A DNA stretch of 64,000 nucleotides from Bradyrhizobium nanningense (GTDB taxonomy: Bacteria > Pseudomonadota > Alphaproteobacteria > Rhizobiales > Xanthobacteraceae): positions 62,001-126,000 of the forward strand of contig NZ_LBJC01000032.1 of NCBI RefSeq assembly GCF_004114535.1, written 5' to 3'. Positions within the stretch are counted from its first letter, which is position 1, and the number at the start of each line of letters is the position of its first letter. The notes under the pieces are model-generated. The model was not told the DNA's origin and did not search any database. It saw only the letters and a list, made by a program, of their open reading frames with translations. Of the stretch, positions 57,853 through 64,000 are shown in pieces. Made by a program: the position numbers and the translations under genes.

Positions 57853-59280
57853 TCACGCGGCCGCGGCAATGTGCAGGTGATCGGCGATCCAGCGATCGAG
57901 ATCGGCGAGCGCCCGTGCGCTCAGCGCCTGCTTCTTGGCCACCGTTTTCTCGTTGCCGCGCAGGCGCGTGCCGTCGGGCTTCTTGGTCGGCACGGTCGCG
58001 AGCGGCGGGAATAGGCCGAAATTGATGTTCATCGGCTGGAACGAGCGTGTGCCCGGCTCGATGGTCTCGATATGGCCGCCGGTGATGTGGCCGAGCAGCG
58101 ATCCGAGCGCCGTCGTGCCCGGCGGGCTGACAAGCATCTCGCCGCGCGCGTCCGCTGCGGCATAGAGACCGGCGATCAACCCGACGCTGGCCGATTCCAC
58201 ATAGCCCTCGCAGCCCGTCATCTGGCCGGCAAAGCGCAGCCGCGGCTGGGCACGCAGGCGCAACTGACTGTCGAGCAGTTTTGGCGAGTTCAGGAAGGTG
58301 TTGCGATGCAGGCCGCCGAGGCGGGCGAATTCGGCGTTCTCCAGTCCCGGAATGGTGCGGAAGATGCGCTGCTGCTCGCCGTATTTCAGCTTCGTCTGGA
58401 AGCCGACGATGTTGTAGAGCGTGCCGAGCTTGTTGTCCTGGCGCAGCTGCACGATCGCGTAGGCCTTGGTGACGGGATCATGCGGGTTGGTGAGACCGAC
58501 CGGCTTCATGGGACCGTGGCGCAGCGTCTCCGGGCCGCGCTCCGCCATCACCTCGATCGGCAGGCAGCCGTCGAAATAGGGCGTGTTGGTCTCCCACTCC
58601 TTGAACTCGGTCTTCTCACCCGCGATCAGCGCGGCGACAAAGCCGTCATACTGCTCCTTGGTCATGGGACAGTTGATGTAGTCGGCGCCAGTGCCTCCAG
58701 GGCCGACCTTGTCGTAGCGCGACTGGAACCAGGCCACCGACATGTCGATGGACTCGCGGTGCACGATCGGTGCGATCGCGTCGAAGAAGGCGAGCGCGTT
58801 CTCGTCGGTCAGCGCGCGGATGGCCTCGGCCAATGGAGCGGAGGTGAGGGGACCGGTGGCAACGATCACGTTGCTCCACTCGGCGGGCGGCAGGCCTGAA
58901 ACCTCGCCGCGGGCGATCTCGATCAGGGGATGGTCGTTGAGAGCCTTGGTCACCGCCGCCGAGAAGCCGTCGCGGTCGACTGCGAGCGCGCCGCCGGCAG
59001 GCACCTGGTTGGCGTCGGCCGCGCGCATGATCAGAGAATCGAGCCGGCGCATCTCCGCATGCAGCAGGCCGACGGCGTTGTTGGCGGCATCGTCCGAGCG
59101 GAACGAATTGGAGCAGACGAGCTCGGCGAGCCCGTCGGTGCGGTGCGCCTCTGTCATGCGGGTCGGCCGCATCTCATGCAGCACCACGGGCACGCCGGCT
59201 TTGGCCACCTGCCAGGCGGCTTCCGAGCCGGCGAGGCCGGCGCCGATTACGTGCACGATGTTCGATTGGGGTCCTGTCAT
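57853..59280 (-). CDS. trmFO: Methylenetetrahydrofolate-tRNA (uracil-5-)-methyltransferase TrmFO
   Basis: Folate- and FAD-dependent enzyme that makes ribothymidine 54 in tRNA, found in Gram-positives and alphaproteobacteria. 475 residues. FAD motif IGAGLAGSEAAWQ near the N-terminus; signature ELVCSNSFRSDD, GLTNPHDPVTKAYAIVQLRQDN and QMTGCEGYVESASVGL segments are typical. The catalytic cysteine lies in VCSNSF or in the CEGY loop. Ends 8 bases before the next gene's start. Reading is unambiguous. Confidence 0.96.
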   Translation of the reverse strand: MTGPQSNIVHVIGAGLAGSEAAWQVAKAGVPVVLHEMRPTRMTEAHRTDGLAELVCSNSFRSDDAANNAVGLLHAEMRRLDSLIMRAADANQVPAGGALAVDRDGFSAAVTKALNDHPLIEIARGEVSGLPPAEWSNVIVATGPLTSAPLAEAIRALTDENALAFFDAIAPIVHRESIDMSVAWFQSRYDKVGPGGTGADYINCPMTKEQYDGFVAALIAGEKTEFKEWETNTPYFDGCLPIEVMAERGPETLRHGPMKPVGLTNPHDPVTKAYAIVQLRQDNKLGTLYNIVGFQTKLKYGEQQRIFRTIPGLENAEFARLGGLHRNTFLNSPKLLDSQLRLRAQPRLRFAGQMTGCEGYVESASVGLIAGLYAAADARGEMLVSPPGTTALGSLLGHITGGHIETIEPGTRSFQPMNINFGLFPPLATVPTKKPDGTRLRGNEKTVAKKQALSARALADLDRWIADHLHIAAAA

Positions 59281-59348
59281 GGGGCGGACAGGTAGCGCTT
59301 TTCGGTGAAGAGTGGAATCGCCGAGATCGAGTTTTCTGCCATCAGAAA

Positions 59349-59368
59349 CGACAACGCCCGCACGGAGC
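59349..59368 (-). terminator. Terminator hairpin of the DUF1127 gene
   Basis: On the minus strand the stem CGCCCGC / GCGGGCG flanks TCCGT and is followed by TTGTCGTTTCT, a T-rich tail. It lies 40 bases downstream of the DUF1127 stop. Confidence 0.6.
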
Positions 59369-59408
59369 GGGCGCTATCGGGTTCGTTCCGGTGGAGGGCT
59401 GAACGATA

Positions 59409-59561
59409 TCAGCCCTGATACTGACCGGCGGCAACGCGCGGGATGTCCGAGCGATCGAGGCCGATATCGGCCAGTTCGCGATCGCTGAGCTGGGACAGCT
59501 CGGCAACATTGCGCTGATAGTCCCGGAAGGCCTGGATCATGCGGATGAGCGAGAGCAGCAT
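59409..59561 (-). CDS. DUF1127 small basic protein
   Basis: 50 residues. The helical core FRDYQRNVAELSQLSDRELADIGLDRSDIP has the DUF1127 signature (L-S-D-R-x-L-x-D-I-G-L-x-R). ATG 59561 has AGGAG 8 bases upstream. Similar small proteins in alphaproteobacteria bind RNA or regulate motility and phosphate metabolism. A terminator-like hairpin follows. The real function in this organism is not known. Confidence 0.9.
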   Translation of the reverse strand: MLLSLIRMIQAFRDYQRNVAELSQLSDRELADIGLDRSDIPRVAAGQYQG

Positions 59562-60029
59562 AGGTAGTCTCCTGTAGTTCGATTCAGCCCTTGCCCGGGC
59601 CTCATCGTTGAAATGAATATAGTTGAGGGTGGTGCAGTGCGAAAGTTCCGATGTTGCGATGCAGCTAAGCGATGGACGCATAACGGAGGTAACGGACGAT
59701 TAACCGGAAGGCGCTCCTGTCCGAAGCTTGCACCAAGGGATCGAAGTCTGTCGAGAAACATCCGTGAAATCACGGAGTTAAGGATGCTCCATTGATCTCG
59801 ATCATCACGGAAATAAGTTGCCTGCAAGGACCCGGCCAGCCCAGTGAATAGCTTCCTGACCCAAGTCTTGCCTGCGTGAGTCGCATAGGTAAAATGAATC
59901 AATATTCAATTTATGAGATGAGTCGAGGCATGCCTCGGCTCAGGCCGGTCAGGCGCGCAGGTATTGGCAAGGGAAGCATGCGCAGTGGGCAGCCAGGATG
60001 ATTCTGGACAGAACCCGGCCCGATAAGGC
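59562..60029. other. Intergenic region between mltB-like and DUF1127 genes
   Basis: About 470 bases without a supported gene; relatively A/T-rich near 59610-59640 and 59890-59915. It should carry the DUF1127 promoter. A near-perfect 22-bp palindrome lies at 59921-59942. Confidence 0.5.
59921..59942. repeat. Near-perfect 22-bp palindrome downstream of mltB-like gene
   Basis: GAGTCGAGGCATGCCTCGGCTC differs from its own complement at one base pair. It lies 88 bases downstream of the mltB-like stop on that gene's strand, with no T-run. It could be a mRNA 3' hairpin or a protein-binding site. Confidence 0.5.
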
Positions 60030-60854
60030 TTAAGGAGCGCGCGCGAGCTGGGTGGCGAAATAGGCGACGGTCTTGGAATAGACCTCGCTCTTGTTCCACT
60101 GCTTGAGCACCTCGAAATTCGGACTGCCAGGCTGCCAGTCCTTGCCCTTCTGCCAGCCATAGCCGGCGAGATAATTGGCGGTGGAGGCGAGCACATCGGG
60201 CGCGTTGTGCAGGAGATCGCGCTTACCGTTGCCGTCGAAGTCGACGGCGTATTTCATCCAGGATGACGGCATGAACTGGGTCTGGCCAAGCTCACCGGCC
60301 CAGGCGCCCTTCATCTCTGCTGGCGTAAGATCGCCGCGCTGGACGATGCGCAGCGCATCCATCAGCTCGGCGCGAAACTGCTCGGCGCGACGACAATCAT
60401 AGGCCAGCGTCGCGAGCGAGCGGATCGTGGTGAACTTTCCGGTGTTGACGCCGAAATCCGTCTCCAGGCCCCAGATCGCGACCAGCACCTCGCCGGGAAC
60501 GCCATAGGCCTGCTCGATGCGCGACAGCACGGAGCCGTATTGCTTCATCATGTTGGAGCCGCGCTGCAGGCGCGGCGGCACCATCCGGCCGGAAAACTCC
60601 TCAAAGGTCTGGGTGAAGACCTTTTGCGAGCGGTCGCGGTTGAGCACGCTCTGATCCAGCGTCACGCCGGCAAGACCCGACGCAATGGCCTGTTGTGAGA
60701 TGCCCTTGGCCGCAGCGTCGGTTTTGAAGTCCGCGAGCCAGGCATCGAAATTACCCGAGCCGCAGGCAACCGCGGCGGACGCTGGCTGGGCGGAGAGGAT
60801 TGACGCGGAGAGGGCGAAGGCTGCGAGAGCGAGACGAGAAATCGTCGAGGTCAT
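60030..60854 (-). CDS. mltB: Lytic murein transglycosylase (MltB family)
   Basis: About 274 residues. Signal peptide about 1-26 (LALAAFALSASILSAQPASA); no lipobox, so a soluble periplasmic form. MltB-type SLT fold: catalytic Glu in AIWGLETDFGVNTGKF, then ELGQTQFMPSSWMKYAVDFDGNGKRDL and NYLAGYGWQKGKDW. The GQTQF and DGNGKRD motifs are diagnostic. ATG 60854 preferred over a longer upstream frame. Works with NagZ in wall turnover. Confidence 0.93.
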   Translation of the reverse strand: MTSTISRLALAAFALSASILSAQPASAAVACGSGNFDAWLADFKTDAAAKGISQQAIASGLAGVTLDQSVLNRDRSQKVFTQTFEEFSGRMVPPRLQRGSNMMKQYGSVLSRIEQAYGVPGEVLVAIWGLETDFGVNTGKFTTIRSLATLAYDCRRAEQFRAELMDALRIVQRGDLTPAEMKGAWAGELGQTQFMPSSWMKYAVDFDGNGKRDLLHNAPDVLASTANYLAGYGWQKGKDWQPGSPNFEVLKQWNKSEVYSKTVAYFATQLARAP

Positions 60855-60983
60855 TCGAGTCAATGAATTCCGTGAAGCGATCTGGCCGGCGCGCGCAATC
60901 TCGATCGGAACCGCGGCCAAAGCAAGGCGTGCGACAGGGGCGATCCTGCCCGAGCCGGGGCAGGATCGCATGTCACGATATCG

Positions 60984-61892
60984 TCAGGCGTCCGTCCTGT
61001 TCCGCCAGGGGAAGAGGTTGGCCGGGAAGTCAGCGGCCGGCTTGCGCGGACGATGCGGCGGGGGCGGCACCGGACGTGCGCCGGGCTCTGAGACGATCAC
61101 CTTGCGGTAGAGATGCCAGGTGGCATGGCCGAGCAGGGGGATCACCACGGCGAGGCCGAGGAAGGCCGGAATGGTGCCGAGCGCGAGCAGCACCGCGACG
61201 ATCAGGCCCCAGGCCGCCATCGGCACGGGGTTCCTCGCGACGACGCGCAGCGACGTGCTCATCGCTTCGAACGCACCGGCATGGCGGTCCAGCATCAGCG
61301 GGAATGATACGACACTGAGGCAGAGCGCGGCGAGCGCGAACAGGAAGCCGGTGCCGCAACCGACCACGATCAGCCACCAGCCTTGCTGCGTCGTCAGCAC
61401 GCGCGTCACGAAGTCCGAAATGCCGGTCACGCCCTCATACCCGAACGCCGCGACGTAGATCGCCTGCGCGGTTGCAACCCAGGTCACGAACAGAGCGAGC
61501 AGCAAGGCGCCGAGGCCGAGCATCGCGCCGAACGAAGGTGAGCGCAGCACCTCCATGGCATCCCAGGCACTGGCTTCTTCATAGCGTTCGCGCCGGCTGG
61601 AAAGCTCGTAGAGACCGAGCGCCGCGAACGGGCCGATCAGCGCGAAGCCGGCGGCCAGCGGAAACAGCAGCGGCAGCACCGAATAGCCCATCACCACGCG
61701 GGCGAGCACGAGGCCGAGCACCGGGTAGATCACGCAGAGGATGATGGCGTGGCTCGGAACGGCCTTGAAATCTTCCCAGCCGCGCCGGAGCGCATCGTGC
61801 AGATCGGACAGTTGGATGGTTCGGATCACGGGTCCAGCCGCATCTGCGGTCCGGCCCATCGTGGGGACATTGCCCTGGTAGAGTGTGGCCAT
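60984..61892 (-). CDS. DUF2189-type integral membrane protein
   Basis: About 302 residues with six membrane segments from about residue 45 to 260. Family features are the N-terminal LHDALRRGWEDFKAVPSHAIILCVIYPVLGLVLARV and the RRERYEEASAWDAMEVLRSP loop. The C-terminal tail is Pro/Arg-rich. ATG 61892; the frame upstream is poor. DUF2189 proteins are conserved in alphaproteobacteria and may be cytochrome c oxidase-related in other families; the role here is unknown. Confidence 0.88.
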   Translation of the reverse strand: MATLYQGNVPTMGRTADAAGPVIRTIQLSDLHDALRRGWEDFKAVPSHAIILCVIYPVLGLVLARVVMGYSVLPLLFPLAAGFALIGPFAALGLYELSSRRERYEEASAWDAMEVLRSPSFGAMLGLGALLLALFVTWVATAQAIYVAAFGYEGVTGISDFVTRVLTTQQGWWLIVVGCGTGFLFALAALCLSVVSFPLMLDRHAGAFEAMSTSLRVVARNPVPMAAWGLIVAVLLALGTIPAFLGLAVVIPLLGHATWHLYRKVIVSEPGARPVPPPPHRPRKPAADFPANLFPWRNRTDA

Positions 61893-62227
61893 GGTCGCTA
61901 GCTCCCTTGCCGAGCGGCCGAATCCGGCGCCGGCAAACGGCGCGAGCGGCCGCCATTCTTGAGTTTCACGATTCCGACCAGGCGCGAATTCCGGAAGGCA
62001 TCGCGAGCTGAACGCAAAGCGTACGCCCATTTCCGAGTCCTGTCCCTCACGCTTGGGTGAAATTCGATGCCGCAGCGCAACTTCGGTGGCGTCATTCGGT
62101 CGTCATTTCGCCGCAGATAAGCTGATGCTGCGTGTCGGCTCGCAGAACTTCGCGGGTGCTACGCAGTGACTTGGTCTATAAGTGCCACTCAAGGCCCTTC
62201 CAACGGATCCTTTTTCGGGGAGCAGAT
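61893..62227. other. Divergent intergenic region
   Basis: 335 bases between the divergent DUF2189 and DUF3597 genes; expected to hold promoters for both. No repeat or known regulatory motif was recognised. Confidence 0.45.
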
Positions 62228-62632
62228 ATGAGCATTTTCGGGAAAATCATGAGCGCGATCTTCGGTAGCCAGCCGGCTTCCGCCGCGCCCACCGGTGGCA
62301 CAGCGCCGGGCAGCGCGCCCGCAGGGGCCGCGCCGGGCGCGTCATCCGCCCCCGCTGCGGCATCGATGGCGTCTGTTGACGTGGCCGCGATCGTCGACAA
62401 GGCGGTGGCCGCGCACAAGGGCGAGAAGCTGGAATGGCGCACCTCGATCGTCGACCTGATGAAGGCGCTCGACATCGATTCCAGCCTTGCCGCGCGCAAG
62501 GACCTTGCCAGGGAGCTCGGCTATACCGGGGACATGAACGACTCCGCCAGCATGAACGTCTGGCTGCACAAGCAGGTGATGTCCAAGCTCGCCGCCAATG
62601 GCGGCAAGCTGCCGCCCGAAATTAAGCACTGA
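62228..62632 (+). CDS. DUF3597-family protein
   Basis: 134 residues. MSIFGKIMSAIFG start, an Ala/Pro/Gly-rich linker (about 15-45) and a conserved C-terminal domain with VDVAAIVDKAVAAHKGEKLEWRTSIVDLMKALDIDSSLAARKDLARELGY, the DUF3597 (LysM-like helical) signature. ATG 62228 follows GGGGAGCAG. The terminator follows directly. The function is unknown; often linked to cell-envelope stress proteins. Confidence 0.88.
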   Translation: MSIFGKIMSAIFGSQPASAAPTGGTAPGSAPAGAAPGASSAPAAASMASVDVAAIVDKAVAAHKGEKLEWRTSIVDLMKALDIDSSLAARKDLARELGYTGDMNDSASMNVWLHKQVMSKLAANGGKLPPEIKH

Positions 62633-62654
62633 CCGAACGCCGGTCGTGCCGGAA

Positions 62655-62680
62655 GGGCCCGCGGTCTCGCGGGCCCTTTT
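62655..62680 (+). terminator. Intrinsic terminator after the DUF3597 gene
   Basis: A 9-bp perfect stem GGGCCCGCG / CGCGGGCCC (62655-62663, 62668-62676), 4-base loop, then TTTTGCTTT. A strong Rho-independent terminator in the plus direction. Confidence 0.85.
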
Positions 62681-62684
62681 GCTT

Positions 62685-62960
62685 TCAGGCGACCAGATCC
62701 GCATCCTCCGGATGCCGGTCGAGATAGTCGACGACGAAGCCGCAGCCGGCGATCACCTTCCTGCCGTCGCGCCGGATCAGATTCAATGCGCCCTTGACCA
62801 GCTCGGAACCGATGCCGCGGCCGCGCAGCGCGCGCGGCGTCTCGGTATGGGTGATGATGACTGCCGTCGGGGTCAGCCGGTAATTGGCGAAGGCGACGTC
62901 GCTGCCGACATCGAGCTCGAAGCGGCTCCTGTCCTTGTTGTCCCGTACCGATGCGGCCAT
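62685..62960 (-). CDS. GNAT-family N-acetyltransferase (YjdJ-like, short form)
   Basis: 91 residues from ATG 62960. The GNAT acetyl-CoA loop is seen as TETPRALRGRGIGSELVKGAL (Q/R-x-x-G-x-G/A), followed by RKVIAGCGFVVDYLDRHPE. This matches the small COG2388 acetyltransferases. The upstream frame to 63209 would run into the promoter of the next gene and is rejected. Convergent with the DUF3597 gene. Substrate unknown. Confidence 0.9.
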   Translation of the reverse strand: MAASVRDNKDRSRFELDVGSDVAFANYRLTPTAVIITHTETPRALRGRGIGSELVKGALNLIRRDGRKVIAGCGFVVDYLDRHPEDADLVA

Positions 62961-63063
62961 GCAAGATCCTTCCGACGTGCTGCTTCTCTCTGATCTAGAC
63001 GCCTGAACCGGTGCTTGCCAAGGTGCGACCAAGGGAGGTTGCCGCAGGGGAGATATCCGTAAA

Positions 63064-63993
63064 ATGCGTGTCCCGCTCAGTCTCATGGCGTTGCTTGCTG
63101 CGCTGATCTCGACGGCGCCGGCTGCGGCCGAAGGCGGTCCCGCCTGGGATGCGTGCGTGGCGCTGACCAGCACGCCCGACCAGCGGGTCAAGGCCTGCTC
63201 CAGCGTCATCGATACGAAGAGCGAGAGCGGCCGCAGGCTCGCCGGCGCCTATTGCAACCGCGGCCATGGTCTTACCGAGAAGCGCGAGCTCGATGCCGCG
63301 CTGTCCGATCTCGACGAAGCGGTCAGGCTCGCTCCAGACTATGCCTGCCCCTACAACAATCGCGGCCGCGTCTATTCGTTCAAGCGCGACTACGACCGGG
63401 CCATTGCCGATTACGACCAGGCCATCAAGCTCGATCCATCGCTAGGACTGGTCTACAACAATCGCGGCGAATCCCGGTTCAACAAGGGCGACCTCGACGG
63501 CGCCTTGGCCGACTTCGATGCGGCGATCAAGCGTGACCCCAACTACGCCATGGCCTATGGCAATCGCGGCCTGGTGTCTTACCGCAAGCACGACATGGCG
63601 CATGCCATCACCGACTACACGATGCGGATCAAGCTTGCGCCCGATCTGCTCGCCTATATCGATCGCGGCAACGTCTACCGTGACAGCGAGCAGCTCGACC
63701 GTGCCGCCGCCGACTATGGCGAGGCCATCCGCCTCGCGCCGACCGACGCACGCGGCTGGCGCAATCGCGGTATGATCCGCCTCTTCCAGGGCGACAACAA
63801 GGGCGGCCTTTCGGACTACGACAAGGCGTTGCAATACGATCCCTCGGATGTGTTCTCGTGGAATAACCGCGGACAGGCCCGCTTGCGGCTCGGCGACAAG
63901 CAGGGCGCGATCGCCGATTTCAGGAAGGCGCTGGAGTTGAAGCCCGGCTTGTCGTCCGCGCAGGAATCGCTGCGGAAGCTCGGGGCGCTGTAG
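63064..63993 (+). CDS. Periplasmic TPR-repeat protein
   Basis: 309 residues. Signal peptide about 1-22 (LSLMALLAALISTAPAAAEG). The mature part consists of about seven TPR units (for example YNNRGRVYSFKRDYDRAIADYDQAIKLDPS, YNNRGESRFNKGDLDGALADFDAAIK), giving a protein-binding superhelix. GGGGAG precedes ATG 63064. Partner and role are unknown. The last gene of the window; its stop is at 63991-63993. Confidence 0.92.
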   Translation: MRVPLSLMALLAALISTAPAAAEGGPAWDACVALTSTPDQRVKACSSVIDTKSESGRRLAGAYCNRGHGLTEKRELDAALSDLDEAVRLAPDYACPYNNRGRVYSFKRDYDRAIADYDQAIKLDPSLGLVYNNRGESRFNKGDLDGALADFDAAIKRDPNYAMAYGNRGLVSYRKHDMAHAITDYTMRIKLAPDLLAYIDRGNVYRDSEQLDRAAADYGEAIRLAPTDARGWRNRGMIRLFQGDNKGGLSDYDKALQYDPSDVFSWNNRGQARLRLGDKQGAIADFRKALELKPGLSSAQESLRKLGAL

Positions 63994-64000
63994 CCGCAGT

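Noticed and set aside
1..64000. CRISPR arrays, rRNA, tRNA or intact insertion sequences
   Set aside because: No regularly spaced repeats, rRNA-like stretches, tRNA cloverleafs or transposase genes were seen on either strand by reading.

Overview
The window is GC-rich chromosomal DNA of an alphaproteobacterium, most likely Bradyrhizobium or a close relative in the Nitrobacteraceae. The evidence is the gene content and order, the protein families (MipZ, an ExoR-like Sel1 protein, a DUF1127 protein, FixJ/NodW-type regulators) and the dispersed palindromic repeats. No rRNA, tRNA, CRISPR array, prophage or intact insertion sequence was seen.

Layout. 1-2904: the end of a pyruvate dehydrogenase operon (partial pdhC, a small membrane protein, lpdA). 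3033-5324: a threonine synthase-type PLP enzyme and a TctC/Bug-type binding protein. 5336-8465: a minus-strand signalling cluster of an orphan receiver protein, a FixJ/NodW-type regulator and a soluble three-PAS kinase. 9010-10207: an unfamiliar tight cluster of one secreted and three small Cys4 proteins. 10284-15581: a lytic transglycosylase, a HAMP adenylate cyclase and small proteins. 15699-18926: a cobalamin riboswitch, a TonB receptor and an unknown membrane protein. 18927-19741: a repeat-rich spacer. 19742-23135: ilvD, an ExoR-like gene and xthA.

23271-30206 looks like accessory DNA between xthA and erpA. It holds a hybrid kinase, an HExxH protein, a decayed cold-shock gene, a GYD-domain protein, mipZ, a frameshifted DUF2293 gene and a duplicated 48-bp sequence. 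From 30318 to 51341 runs a housekeeping block typical of alphaproteobacteria: erpA, dgt, argS, SPOR protein, nagZ, scpAB, tatABC, serS, surE, pcm, nlpD, AAA ATPase, yajC, secDF, and genes resembling the complex I assembly factors NDUFAF3 and NDUFAF6. It combines protein export (Tat, Sec), chromosome segregation (ScpAB), wall turnover (NagZ, SPOR, NlpD) and translation (ArgS, SerS).

51387-63993 is a mixed tail: ilvA, a winged-helix/TPR regulator divergent from a cupin gene, a class V aminotransferase, a CAP protein, an unusual kinase joined to an acyl-CoA-synthetase C-terminal domain, trmFO, a DUF1127 protein, an MltB-type transglycosylase, a DUF2189 membrane protein, a DUF3597 protein, an acetyltransferase and a TPR protein.

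The most interesting candidates are the Cys4 cluster (9010-10207), the riboswitch unit with a visible RBS-sequestering helix and an unknown membrane partner, the kinase/AMP-binding-C fusion, and the accessory segment between xthA and erpA.
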